Below, one piece after another: positions 16,980 through 25,087 of a stretch of 64,000 nt of DNA. The translations under genes and the position numbers were made by a program. Numbering within the stretch: position 1 is the stretch's first letter; each line of letters opens with the position of its first letter. Source of the stretch: Streptomyces sp. 1331.2. Lineage in GTDB: Bacteria > Actinomycetota > Actinomycetes > Streptomycetales > Streptomycetaceae. The notes below the pieces were generated by a model, which saw nothing but the letters and a program-made list of their open reading frames with translations, did no database searches and was not told the origin of the DNA. The DNA lies in NCBI RefSeq assembly GCF_900199205.1, contig NZ_OBMJ01000001.1, positions 806,001 to 870,000 of the forward strand, read 5' to 3'.

Positions 16980-17498
16980 TCAGGCGGCGACAAGCTCCCG
17001 CAGGTCGATCCCGCGGTGCAGCGCACGCAGGTCCTCGTGCAGGGTGGACGGAGGGACGACGAGCACGCCGCAGCGCGCCCGGTCGAGGCAGTGGCGGGTG
17101 ACCGAGCGTCCCGTCAGCCGCTGCACCCGGGCGCGCAGGCCGCCCTGCGCCCCGGTGCTGACCACCAGCAGGTCGCCCGGGCGGTCGGCCAGCTCGGTCA
17201 GCACCGCGCCGGCCTCGCCGCGCACGACCAGCGGCCGCACCGGCACGCCGACCGACAGGCCACCGAAGGCCTGCTCCAGCGCGCGCTCCATCCGCGCGTC
17301 GGCGAGGTCCTGCCAGGCGCGGAGCAGCGGCGGGCACGGTCGCGCACGGTAGTTGCGCTCGCCGCCGACCGGCGTCCAGGCGAGCACCGGGACCAGGACG
17401 GCCTGCCGGATCCTGGCCTCCTCCGCCGCCCGGTGCAGGGCGGTGAGGCTGTGCAGTGAGCCGCTGACTCCGACGATGACGCGAGCGCCGTCCGACAT
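16980..17498 (-). CDS. Universal stress protein (UspA-like)
   Basis: 172 residues. The N-terminus VIVGVSGSLHSLTALHRAAEEA is the first strand-helix of the Usp fold; the usual G-2x-G-9x-G(S/T) ATP motif is degenerate (STGAQGGL...). A PCPP motif (YRARPCPPLL) is shared with the paralogue at 23611-24171. GAAGGA precedes ATG 17498. It is probably a dormancy/stress nucleotide-binding protein. The stop lies 8 bp from the convergent amidohydrolase stop. Confidence 0.82.
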   Translation of the reverse strand: MSDGARVIVGVSGSLHSLTALHRAAEEARIRQAVLVPVLAWTPVGGERNYRARPCPPLLRAWQDLADARMERALEQAFGGLSVGVPVRPLVVRGEAGAVLTELADRPGDLLVVSTGAQGGLRARVQRLTGRSVTRHCLDRARCGVLVVPPSTLHEDLRALHRGIDLRELVAA

Positions 17499-17593
17499 GA
17501 TCCTTCGCTTTCCGATGCCGAGCTGATTAAGTGACTGCGATTATGCTGCCACACTCGCTCTACAGCCTGCAAATCGAAGGCATTCACTGAATA

Positions 17594-18211
17594 TCACCTT
17601 GCATCGCTCGCCCATTCGCGGTTCCCGCCGCCGGCCGGCCGGACCTCCTGGAGCAGCCCCCAGGTGAAGTCGGCCACCCAGGGCCGCACCGGCCCCGCGC
17701 CGTCCGGAGCCTCGAAGTCCAGCCGGAAGCGGGTCGGCGCACTCCCCTCCCGCGGCACAGCGGGCGGAAAGGCGGCGCCGACGTCCTCCACCACGCAGCT
17801 CCACGGCGCCAGATCCGCGACCGTCCGCAGCTCCGGCCGGGGGCTGCCGGCCGCCCGCACCAGCCACTCGTTCAGCACCGGCGCACCGATCTCCGCCGGA
17901 CCCAGCAACACCTCGAAGCGCAGCGAGGGCCACAGCGGCAGCGCCCACTGCCGCGCGGTGCAGGCGAGGTCCCCGATCCGGCGCGGGACGCTCGCCTCCG
18001 CCGGCCCGAGCACCGCGCCGTACCGGCCGCCGCCGCGCGGGAACCGGGGCGCCCGGACCATCGCCTGCCAGCGCTTGTTCGCAGCCCGCATCGAGGCCCG
18101 GTCGGCGCCCAGCCTCCGCACCGCATCCTCGACCAGCCCGGGCTGGAAGTCGGCCATCCGCCGCAGCAGCACCAGCTGGAACTCGCCGACCCCGAAGCCA
18201 TTGATCGCCAT
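17594..18211 (-). CDS. Conserved actinobacterial protein of unknown function
   Basis: 205 residues, no recognised domain. Tryptophan- and arginine-rich, it alternates strands and charged loops with a mid-protein LPLWPSLRFEVLLGP segment and has no signal peptide or membrane helix. The start looks leaderless: a -10-like TAGCCT ends 6 nt before ATG 18211 on the minus strand. It is divergent from the AlkB-like gene, sharing a 78-bp intergenic region with the SOS box, so LexA could influence it too. Confidence 0.65.
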   Translation of the reverse strand: MAINGFGVGEFQLVLLRRMADFQPGLVEDAVRRLGADRASMRAANKRWQAMVRAPRFPRGGGRYGAVLGPAEASVPRRIGDLACTARQWALPLWPSLRFEVLLGPAEIGAPVLNEWLVRAAGSPRPELRTVADLAPWSCVVEDVGAAFPPAVPREGSAPTRFRLDFEAPDGAGPVRPWVADFTWGLLQEVRPAGGGNREWASDAR

Positions 18212-18252
18212 ACCCGCAGGCTAGGGCGCATCCGACAAAAGGGAGACACGAT

Positions 18253-18268
18253 TCGAGCGAATGTTCGA
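18253..18268. promoter_or_regulatory. LexA-binding SOS box
   Basis: TCGAGCGAATGTTCGA fits the actinobacterial SOS consensus TCGAACRNNYGTTCGA with a single mismatch (position 5). It covers the -35 region of the AlkB-like gene, whose -10 (TACGCT, 18278-18283) lies 6 nt before the ATG. Confidence 0.6.
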
Positions 18269-18289
18269 ATCAAGGCGTACGCTGGCCCC

Positions 18290-18931
18290 ATGCACGGCAC
18301 CCTCCCGCTCCAGCCCTCGCTGTTCGACGACGCCGACCGCGACGGCCTGCGCCTCGGCCCGCTCTCCGGCCTGCGACGGCAGGTGCTCGGCGACGGCGCT
18401 TGGCTGGACCTGCTGCCCGGGTGGCTGCACGGCGCCGACGAGCTGTTCGAACAGCTGGCCACGACCGTCCCCTGGCGGGCGGAGCGCCGGGAGATGTACG
18501 AGCGGATGGTGGACGTCCCCCGCCTGCTCGCCTCGTACCCGGCCGACACCGAACCACCGCACCCCGTGCTCGGACAGGCCCGGACGGCACTGAGCCGGCA
18601 CTACGCGGACGAGCTGGGCGAGCCGTTCCGCACCCTCGGCCTCTGCTACTACCGGGACGGCCGGGACAGCGTGGCCTGGCACGGCGACCGGATCGGGCGC
18701 GGCGCCCGCGAGGACACCATGGTCGCGATCCTGTCCGTCGGCGAGCCGCGCACCCTGGCCCTGCGGCCGCGGCACGGCGGCGCAGCGGTCGTCCGCCACC
18801 CGCTCGGCCACGGGGACCTGGTGGTGATGGGCGGCTCCTGCCAGCGCACCTGGGAACACGCGATCCCCAAGACCGCCCGCCCGGTCGGCCCCCGGATCAG
18901 CATCCAGTTCCGGCCGCACGGCGTCGCCTGA
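18290..18931 (+). CDS. alkB: AlkB-type alpha-ketoglutarate-dependent dioxygenase
   Basis: 213 residues. Fe(II) ligands H131 and D133 (WHGD) and H190 (TWEHAIPKT), with the 2-oxoglutarate arginine in PRISIQFR (R202/R208), are all present. Such enzymes remove alkyl groups oxidatively from DNA bases. ATG 18290 is probably the transcription start: TACGCT-N6-ATG is a leaderless promoter. The SOS box over the -35 makes it a likely DNA-damage-induced gene. Confidence 0.85.
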   Translation: MHGTLPLQPSLFDDADRDGLRLGPLSGLRRQVLGDGAWLDLLPGWLHGADELFEQLATTVPWRAERREMYERMVDVPRLLASYPADTEPPHPVLGQARTALSRHYADELGEPFRTLGLCYYRDGRDSVAWHGDRIGRGAREDTMVAILSVGEPRTLALRPRHGGAAVVRHPLGHGDLVVMGGSCQRTWEHAIPKTARPVGPRISIQFRPHGVA

Positions 18932-19045
18932 CGCCCCCGCTTGCCACCCACCGGCCGGGCGCGGACGCTGGCGAAAGGGGGCCGGCGCCACCCGGCGGGT
19001 CCGGTGCCCATCACCGGCGGGGTCGGCGCCCATCTGGAGGGCGGC

Positions 19046-19825
19046 ATGCCGAAGGCGGGCAGATACCACGAGGGCGTCCCGTGCTGGGTCGTCCTGACCA
19101 CCCCGGACACCCCGCGCGCGCAGCGCTTCTACGGCGCGCTGTTCGACTGGGAGTTCGTCCCGACCGGCCCCGCCGAGGCGGTCGCCACCCGGTACGGCGC
19201 CCAGGTCGCGGCCGTCGAACAGGACGCAGCCGTCGAACAGGACGCGGACACCACCCGGGCCGCCGCCTGGACCACCCACCTCGCCTGCGCCGACCTGCGC
19301 CGCACCGCCGCGCTCGTCCGCGCCGCCGACGGCCGGATCACCCGCGAGCCCTACGAGGTGCCCGACCAGGGCCGGGCGGCACGTGCCGTCGACCCGCTCG
19401 GCGCGCCCTTCGGCCTCTGGCAGGCGGGCACCATCGACGGCGCCGGACTGGTCGACGAGCCCGGCGCCCTGGCCTGGAACGAACACCTCTCCCCCGACCC
19501 GGACACCGCGCGCACCTTCTATCGCCGCCTCTTCGGCTACACCTACGACCGGCCGAAGGCGGGCCACACCCTCGCCCGGGCCGCCGGCCTGCCCGCCTGC
19601 AGCATCGGCCCGACCGCCACGGCCGGGACGGCCGCGCACTGGCTGGCCCACTTCGGGACCGCCGACGCCGACCGGGCGGCCGAGCGGCTGCGCGCCCTCG
19701 GCGGCACCGTCCTGTCCGGGCCGGAGCCGACGCCGTACGGCCGCGCCGCGCTGGTCCGGGACGACGCCGGGGCGCGGTTCGTCCTGGTCGCCGTCCCGCC
19801 CCGGGAGTCCGCCGCGGCGGCCTGA
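19046..19825 (+). CDS. VOC family protein, two glyoxalase-like domains
   Basis: 259 residues forming two vicinal-oxygen-chelate halves: residues 10-125 (CWVVLTTPDTPRAQRFYGALFDWEF) and 135-255 (WNEHLSPDPDTARTFYRRLFGYTYD). Such pairs occur in antibiotic-resistance and hydroxylase-like proteins; metal ligands are incomplete, so the function is open. An exact-looking 18-bp duplication (about 19213-19248) repeats AVEQDA in the first domain. ATG 19046 follows TGGAGG. Confidence 0.8.
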   Translation: MPKAGRYHEGVPCWVVLTTPDTPRAQRFYGALFDWEFVPTGPAEAVATRYGAQVAAVEQDAAVEQDADTTRAAAWTTHLACADLRRTAALVRAADGRITREPYEVPDQGRAARAVDPLGAPFGLWQAGTIDGAGLVDEPGALAWNEHLSPDPDTARTFYRRLFGYTYDRPKAGHTLARAAGLPACSIGPTATAGTAAHWLAHFGTADADRAAERLRALGGTVLSGPEPTPYGRAALVRDDAGARFVLVAVPPRESAAAA

Positions 19826-19902
19826 GCCGTCATTCCTTGACCGCGCCAGCCAGGCCGGACACCAGCCGCGCTGCACCGCGATGAAGGGTACGTTCTGGAC
19901 CC

Positions 19903-20208
19903 ATGACGGAGACGGCCCCAAGAAGCCGCGCCCGAACGCAACCAGTCCTCCTCACTGCGCCGCGCACTCGCCGTCCTCGGCTACGTCCGCGACCACGCCG
20001 ACCGGCGCGGCGTCCCGCTCGCCCAACTCGCCGACGCCCTCGGCCTCAACAAGAGCACCGTGCTGCGGCTGGCCGGGCCGCTCCTGGACGAGCACCTGCT
20101 CGACCGCGACCGCGAGTCCGGCTGGTTCCGGCTCGGCCACGGCTCACTGCGCCTCGGCCGGTCCTACCTGACCACCCTGGACCTGCGCAGCGTCGCCGCC
20201 GAACACCT
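19903..20208 (+). pseudogene. Truncated, frameshifted IclR-family regulator
   Basis: ATG 19903 opens a frame that shifts after about five codons. Removing one C from the CCCC run at about 19917-19920 restores MTETAQEAAPERNQSSS leading into a normal IclR winged helix (RRALAVLGYVRDHADRR, LAQLADALGLNKSTVLR). The domain stops at about 20208 and the effector-binding half is absent, with the convergent Lrp gene ending at 20247. No good start lies in the helix-turn-helix frame. I read this as a decayed gene. Confidence 0.65.
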
Positions 20209-20246
20209 GTTCCCCGGTCCGTTACCGGCTCCGGGTCCCGGTTCCG

Positions 20247-20786
20247 TCAGTCCGACGGCAGCAGCACCCGCTGCTCCACCGGTGAGGAGAGGATCACCGA
20301 GGTCGTCGTACGGCCGAGCACCGCGATCGCCTCGATCAGCTCCTCCAGGTGCGCGGTGTCCCGCGCCGCGACCTTGAACACCCAGCAGTCCTCGCCGATG
20401 ACGTGGTGCACCTCCAGCACCTCCGGCCGGTGCAGCAGGTCCTGGCTGCGCAGGTACTTCACCGTCATCCGGGCGTGCGGCGATACCCGGACGAAGGCCC
20501 GGATGCCGTACCCCAGCCGCCCGGGGGCGACCTGCGCCGCGTAGCCGGTGATCGTGCCGCCCGCCTCCAGCCGGCGCACCCGCTCGCCGACCGCCGCCGG
20601 GCTGAGGTTCACCCGTCGGCCCAGCTCGCTGAGTGTGATCCGGCCCTCGGACTGGAGCAGTTCCAGCAGCCGCAGATCGACCGCGTCCAGACCTCCGCCG
20701 GCCCCGCTCCGTGGGCCCGCCGACGAATCGTCGGCCGAACCGCCCGACTGCCGTGGGTCTTTCGGTCGCAGCGCCTGAACTCCCAT
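20247..20786 (-). CDS. Lrp/AsnC-family transcriptional regulator
   Basis: 179 residues. N-terminal extension, then an AsnC helix-turn-helix (LDAVDLRLLELLQSEGRITL..., about res 35-95) and a RAM ligand-binding domain (about 105-175) with VEVHHVIGEDCWVFKV. It probably binds an amino acid or related effector. The start at ATG 20786 has GGGGGG upstream. It is divergent from the epimerase/reductase pair with only 45 bp between starts, so it likely regulates both itself and them. Confidence 0.87.
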   Translation of the reverse strand: MGVQALRPKDPRQSGGSADDSSAGPRSGAGGGLDAVDLRLLELLQSEGRITLSELGRRVNLSPAAVGERVRRLEAGGTITGYAAQVAPGRLGYGIRAFVRVSPHARMTVKYLRSQDLLHRPEVLEVHHVIGEDCWVFKVAARDTAHLEELIEAIAVLGRTTTSVILSSPVEQRVLLPSD

Positions 20787-20831
20787 GATCCCCCCTTCAT
20801 CGAACCGCGCCGCACCATAACACTTGTGACC

Positions 20832-21749
20832 ATGGAAAACGTGCTCGTCATCGGCGGGAACCGGTACTTCGGACGGCAATTGGTCACCCGGCTGCGCGAC
20901 TCCGGCGTACGGGTCAGCGTGCTCAACCGCGGCTCGGCGCCACCGCCGCCGGGCGTGACCCCGCTCATCGCCGACCGCTCGGACGAGGCGGCGCTGACGG
21001 CCGCCCTGGCCGGGCGCGACTTCGACGCGGTGATCGACCAGGTCTGCTACACCCCGCGGCAGGCCGCGAGCGCCGTCCGCGCCTTCGCCGGCCGGACCGG
21101 CCGCTATCTGATGACCTCCACCATCGAGGTCTACGACACCGGTGCACAGCAGCCGATCAGCCCGCCGCCCAGTCCGCTGGCCGAGTCCGCCGTCGACCCG
21201 GCCCGGTGGCCGGTTCAGCTCGAACTCCCCTGGGAGGAGCCGGAGTTCGTCGAGGCCTCGTACGGCGAGGGCAAGCGTCAGGCGGAGGCGGTGTTCACCC
21301 GCAGCGGGGCCTTCCCGTTCGTGTCCGTGCGGCTCGGCCACGTGCTGGGCGCCGCCGACTTCACCGGGCGGCTGGCCCACTACACCGACCGCATCGACGC
21401 CGGCCGGCCCGTCCTGGTCCACCCGGAGGACCTGCCCTCCTCCTACACCCACGACACCGAGGCCGCCGCCTTCCTCGCATGGGCGGCGGGCCGGGAGTTC
21501 ACCGGCCCGGTCAACCTCGCCTCGCACGGCGAACTCACCGCCACCGACCTCTGCGAGCTGATCGCGGCCGGCCGCCCGTACCGCACGGCCGCGCCCGAAC
21601 CCGGGCAGCAGGCCTCGCCGTTCTCCTTCGACCGCTACTACGGCATGGACAACTCCCGGGCGCAGCAGCTCGGACACCCCCTCACGCACACCCGCGACTG
21701 GCTGCCCGGCCTGCTCGCCGCCACCCGTGGACAGGAGCTCCCCGCATGA
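20832..21749 (+). CDS. NAD-dependent epimerase/dehydratase (extended SDR)
   Basis: 305 residues. Rossmann motif GGNRYFGRQLV at res 7-17 is an atypical variant (GGxxxxG) seen in the RNA-binding CSP41-like/atypical SDR group; STIEVYD and YGEGK give the catalytic Ser and Tyr-x3-Lys. No ribosome site precedes ATG 20832; GTG 20826 is in frame, and a leaderless mRNA is possible. The 3' end overlaps the aldo/keto reductase gene (ATGA), so the two likely act on the same sugar or carbonyl substrate under the divergent Lrp regulator. Confidence 0.8.
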   Translation: MENVLVIGGNRYFGRQLVTRLRDSGVRVSVLNRGSAPPPPGVTPLIADRSDEAALTAALAGRDFDAVIDQVCYTPRQAASAVRAFAGRTGRYLMTSTIEVYDTGAQQPISPPPSPLAESAVDPARWPVQLELPWEEPEFVEASYGEGKRQAEAVFTRSGAFPFVSVRLGHVLGAADFTGRLAHYTDRIDAGRPVLVHPEDLPSSYTHDTEAAAFLAWAAGREFTGPVNLASHGELTATDLCELIAAGRPYRTAAPEPGQQASPFSFDRYYGMDNSRAQQLGHPLTHTRDWLPGLLAATRGQELPA

Positions 21750-22669
21750 CCACCGGAACCACCGGCCCGACCACCGACCCGACCACCAGGCCCACCACCC
21801 GCCTGCTCGGCACCGTCCGGACCAGCGCCATCGGCCTCGGCGCGATGCCGCTCTCGGTCGAGGGCCGCCCGGACGAGGCCCGCGCCATCGCCACCGTCCA
21901 CGCCGCCCTGGACGCGGGCATCACCCTGATCGACACCGCCGACTCCTACCACTGGCACGCCGACGAGTACGGCCACAACGAGGAGTTGATCGCCCGCGCC
22001 CTCGCCTCCTACGGCCCCGGCGCCGATCACGTCCTGGTCGCCACCAAGGGCGGCCGCGGCCGCCCCGGTGACGGCTCCTGGACCGTCGACGGCGACCCTG
22101 CCCACCTCAAGCGCGCCTGCGAGGGCTCGCTGCGCCGCCTCCGCGTCGAGGCGATCGGCCTCTACCAGCAGCACCACCCGGACCGGAACGTCCCGTACGC
22201 CGACTCTCTCGGCGCGATCCGGGAGCTCTACGAGGAGGGCAAGATCCGCGCCGCGGGCATCTCCAACGCGGACGTGGCACAGGTCCGTCTCGCCCGGGAG
22301 ATCCTCGGCGACGCCCTGGTCTCGGTGCAGAACGAGTACTCCCCGGCCGTTCGCACGCACCAGCCCGTCCTGGACCTCTGCACCGAACTGGGACTGGCCT
22401 TCCTGCCCTGGAGCCCGCTCGGCGGCATCGGCCGCTCCGCCGAACTCGGCGGGGCCGGCGAGGAGTTCGCCGCGATCGCCGCCGAACGCGGAGTCAGCCC
22501 GCAGCGCGTGGCCCTCGCCTGGCTGCTGGCCACCTCCCCGGTGACCATCCCGATCCCGGGCGCCAGCCGCCCGGAGACCATCCGGGACTCCGCCGCCGCA
22601 GGAGAGTTGGTACTCGGCCCGGACGAACTGGCCCGCCTCACGAATGCGAACGGGGCCCGGCGCCTGTGA
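21746..22669 (+). CDS. Aldo/keto reductase
   Basis: 307 residues. The NADPH-dependent TIM barrel shows DTADSYHWH (catalytic Asp and Tyr), VATKGG (Lys), QQHHPDRNVP and the C-terminal PIPGASRPETI cofactor loop. The substrate is unknown. A Thr-rich N-terminal tail (TTGTTGPTTDPTTRPTTR) is coded by short repeats. It is coupled to the upstream epimerase and ends in the hairpin at 22651-22685. Confidence 0.87.
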   Translation: MTTGTTGPTTDPTTRPTTRLLGTVRTSAIGLGAMPLSVEGRPDEARAIATVHAALDAGITLIDTADSYHWHADEYGHNEELIARALASYGPGADHVLVATKGGRGRPGDGSWTVDGDPAHLKRACEGSLRRLRVEAIGLYQQHHPDRNVPYADSLGAIRELYEEGKIRAAGISNADVAQVRLAREILGDALVSVQNEYSPAVRTHQPVLDLCTELGLAFLPWSPLGGIGRSAELGGAGEEFAAIAAERGVSPQRVALAWLLATSPVTIPIPGASRPETIRDSAAAGELVLGPDELARLTNANGARRL

Positions 22670-22685
22670 AAGGCACCGGACCCCG
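22651..22685. terminator. Bidirectional hairpin terminator
   Basis: CGGGGCCCGGCGCC pairs with GGCACCGGACCCCG around a 7-nt loop, with two mismatches. It ends the aldo/keto reductase mRNA on the plus strand, and on the minus strand it begins 8 nt after the CCA of the tRNA-like gene. Confidence 0.6.
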
Positions 22686-22693
22686 TCCGACAG

Positions 22694-22766
22694 TGGAGCG
22701 CCAGGCCCGGGTTGCACGGACTCTCCCTACTGAAAGTAGGGCGTGCTCTGGTAGCACCGCTGACGC
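22694..22766 (-). tRNA. Non-canonical tRNA-like gene, anticodon UUC, encoded CCA
   Basis: The minus strand folds into a full cloverleaf. Acceptor GCGTCAG (22766-22760) pairs 7/7 with CTGGCGC (one G-U); D-stem GTGC/GCAC; anticodon stem CCCTA/TAGGG around the 7-nt loop CTTTCAG; T-stem GTCCG/CGGGC around TGCAACC; then U73 and CCA. Linkers have standard or near-standard sizes (2, 1 and 3 nt) and U33 is present; the anticodon reads UUC (Glu). Oddities: the D-loop TACCAGA lacks G18G19 and A14, position 8 is C, and psi55 is G. It would not make the usual elbow contacts, so it may be a tRNA withdrawn from translation or a decayed tRNA. A hairpin terminator follows at once; another hairpin (22769-22782) precedes it. 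Confidence 0.55.
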
Positions 22767-22847
22767 CTGACGAGAGATCGTCTCCCTCGCGACAGGAAGT
22801 ACGGTACCAGTTCAGTGATCAGACACCGAATCGGAGGCGAACCCCGC

Positions 22848-23579
22848 ATGACGAGCACTCCACCCGAGGTCGTTCCGTACGCGGACGGACGGCTGTTGGA
22901 CGTCCACCGGCCGGCCGCCGGTGCACCCGGTGCCGCCGGGCCGGCTCCCGTCGTGCTGCTCTGGCACGGCCGGGGCCCGAACGAGCGCGATGTGCTGCGG
23001 CCGTTGGCCCGCGAGGCCGCCGGGCTCGGCCTGCTGGTGCTCGTCCCGGACTGGAACGCCGACCAGCCCGACGGCGGCAGCGCCGAACTGCTCGCCTCCC
23101 TCGCCCAGGCGCACCGCATGGCCGCCGGGTTCGGCGGGGACCCGTCGCGCTTCGTGCTGGCCGGCTGGTCGTCGGGCGGCCGGGAGGCCGTCGCCGTGGC
23201 CACCCACCCGTCCACCGCCGCCGAACTGCGGCCCACCGCCGCCGTCGGCATCGCCTCGCGCTACTCCGACCCGGCCGTCACCACCGGCGGCGCCCCGCTC
23301 GACCAGCTGGCCGCGGGCCCCTCGCCCGTCCCGCTCTGGCTGGTCCACGGCACGGCGGACGAGATCGTGGACATCGGGCACACCCGGCAGCTGAACGCTG
23401 CCCTGACAACGCAGCTGTCGACGGTACGGAATCTCGAACTCCCCACCGACCACGCGGGCGTGGTGATGACTTCCTACAGCCCCGAGGCCCGGCGCTGCCT
23501 GCCCGCCACGGCCGCCGACACCCTGGCGGCCGGCCGCCGCACCGCCGCCGTCCTCGCCGAGGCGGCCGGACTGTCGTAG
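22848..23579 (+). CDS. Alpha/beta hydrolase
   Basis: 243 residues. VVLLWHGRGPN is the oxyanion-hole strand-loop, AGWSSGGREAV the nucleophile elbow (G-W-S-S-G), LVHGTADEIVD supplies the acid and TDHAG the histidine. Size and layout suit a small esterase or dienelactone-hydrolase-like enzyme. ATG 22848 is chosen for CGGAGG 9 nt upstream. The stop codon region is duplicated as an 18-bp repeat (about 23562-23597). Confidence 0.8.
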   Translation: MTSTPPEVVPYADGRLLDVHRPAAGAPGAAGPAPVVLLWHGRGPNERDVLRPLAREAAGLGLLVLVPDWNADQPDGGSAELLASLAQAHRMAAGFGGDPSRFVLAGWSSGGREAVAVATHPSTAAELRPTAAVGIASRYSDPAVTTGGAPLDQLAAGPSPVPLWLVHGTADEIVDIGHTRQLNAALTTQLSTVRNLELPTDHAGVVMTSYSPEARRCLPATAADTLAAGRRTAAVLAEAAGLS

Positions 23580-23610
23580 GCGGCCGGGCTGTCGTAGGCG
23601 GCCGCCGCCG

Positions 23611-24171
23611 TCACGTCCGAGCGAGACGCGTGCGCGGCCCGCGCCCGCGCTCCAGCGCTTCGAGGTCGCGCTGCAGTGGCGGGTGCGGCACCGTCAGCAC
23701 CGGGCAGGCCGCGTGCCGGACGCAGAAGGCGGCGACGGACGGGTGCACCAGCCGGGCGAGGCGGCCGCGATCACGCCCGGCGCCGAGGACGAGCAGGTCG
23801 TCCGGGCGGTCGGCGCAGCGCACCAGGGTTTGGGCGGTGTCGCCGCGGACGGCCTGGCAGCGCAGCCGAACGCCCGAGTAGCGTCCGGCGAACGCCTCGT
23901 CGAGGGCCTGCCGCAGCCGGGCCACGGCGGCGGCGCGGCCGGCGGTGACCACCGGCGGGCAGGGGCTGCGACGGTAGCCGAGCTCGTCGCCCGGCGGGGT
24001 CCAGCACAGCACGGCGAGCACGTCGGCGTCCCTCCGGCGGGCCTCGGCGACGGCGCGGTGGAGGGCGGCGAGGCTGCCGAGCGAGCCGCTGACGCCGACC
24101 ACGATCCGGCCCTCGCCCGCACCGCTGTCCGCGCCGTCAGTGCTGTCAGTGCTGTCCGTGCTGTCCGCCAT
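23611..24171 (-). CDS. Universal stress protein (UspA-like), paralogue
   Basis: 186 residues. It shares with the protein at 16980-17498 the start GVSGSLGSLAALHRAVAEAR, the W-TPPGDE-YR-PCPP block and the final CPVLTVPHPPL strand, so the two are paralogues of one clade-specific Usp subfamily. An N-terminal STDSTDSTD tract comes from a 9-bp repeat. GAGGAG precedes ATG 24171. Confidence 0.8.
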   Translation of the reverse strand: MADSTDSTDSTDGADSGAGEGRIVVGVSGSLGSLAALHRAVAEARRRDADVLAVLCWTPPGDELGYRRSPCPPVVTAGRAAAVARLRQALDEAFAGRYSGVRLRCQAVRGDTAQTLVRCADRPDDLLVLGAGRDRGRLARLVHPSVAAFCVRHAACPVLTVPHPPLQRDLEALERGRGPRTRLART

Positions 24172-24298
24172 GGCCTCTCCTCGCTGCCGTCCCGCCCCAG
24201 CAAAGCGCCCGGCGACCGTACGGCCGAGACCCGTTGACGGCGCCCTGACGCGGTGCCCGGTGTTCCGTACGCGCCCCTGACGCCCCGGCGGCGGACGC

Positions 24299-24979
24299 TC
24301 AGGCTTCGGGCTTCTCGGGCACCTGCGCCTCCCAGAGGTCCGCGAACATCCGGTCCAGGTGCTCCTCGCCGATCGGCGGGACGGGCAGCGGATGGGTGGC
24401 CTGTGCGCGGAAGCCGTCCAGGAGCAGGGCGAGGTAGCGGCGCCAGAGGTCGGGGCGCAGCTCGCCGGCGGCGGGCAGGGCGCGGCAGAGCGGGCCGAGC
24501 AGGAACAGCAGGTCCATGGTCACCACGTCGCGGCGCATGGTGCCCTGTTCCTGGGCGCGGGCGATGAGGGCGCCGACGGTGGTGGCGTGCTGCCGACTGA
24601 TCTCGATCATTCCGGGGATGGTCGGGATGGCCTGGGTGACCAGGTCGTTGATGCCCCGGTCGGCGGCGACGAGTTCGAAGATCCGCCCGACGTACTTTTC
24701 GAGGCCGGTCCAGGCGTCCTCGGCGGCGAGCGCCTCCCGGCCGGCGGTGGCCAGCCCGGCGCCGGCGTCCGCGAACACCTCGCCGATCAGCGCCTCGCGG
24801 GTCGGGAAGTGCCGGTAGAGGGTGGCGTTGCCGACACCGGCCTCCTTGGCGATCTGATCGAACGGCACGTCCAGGCCGTGCCGGGAGAACATGTCGCGGG
24901 CGGCGGCGAGCAGCAGGTCGCGGTTGCGCTGCGCGTCTCGCCGGAGCCGTCCCGGGGGGTTCGCGCTGCTCGGTGCCAT
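24299..24979 (-). CDS. TetR-family regulator
   Basis: 226 residues. The helix-turn-helix spans about res 18-63 (LLLAAARDMFSRHGLDVPF; VGNATLYRHFPTREALI); the C-terminal ligand domain is divergent. A TAGGGT -10 lies 7 nt before ATG 24979, so the mRNA may be leaderless. No efflux gene is adjacent, so the target is unclear. Confidence 0.87.
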   Translation of the reverse strand: MAPSSANPPGRLRRDAQRNRDLLLAAARDMFSRHGLDVPFDQIAKEAGVGNATLYRHFPTREALIGEVFADAGAGLATAGREALAAEDAWTGLEKYVGRIFELVAADRGINDLVTQAIPTIPGMIEISRQHATTVGALIARAQEQGTMRRDVVTMDLLFLLGPLCRALPAAGELRPDLWRRYLALLLDGFRAQATHPLPVPPIGEEHLDRMFADLWEAQVPEKPEA

Positions 24980-25087
24980 GCCCCCGACCCTAGCAAGCGG
25001 GCCTGGCGGCGGCGCCGCGCTCTGGTCGGGGTCAGGCCGGCGGCCCCGGCGGGGAAGTGAGCCGGGGCCACCGTCATGCGGGGTCGG

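Noticed and set aside
22694..22766. Plus-strand reading of the cloverleaf
   Set aside because: On the plus strand the 2-nt acceptor-D linker and the CCA end are missing and arm sizes are wrong; only the minus strand fits a tRNA.
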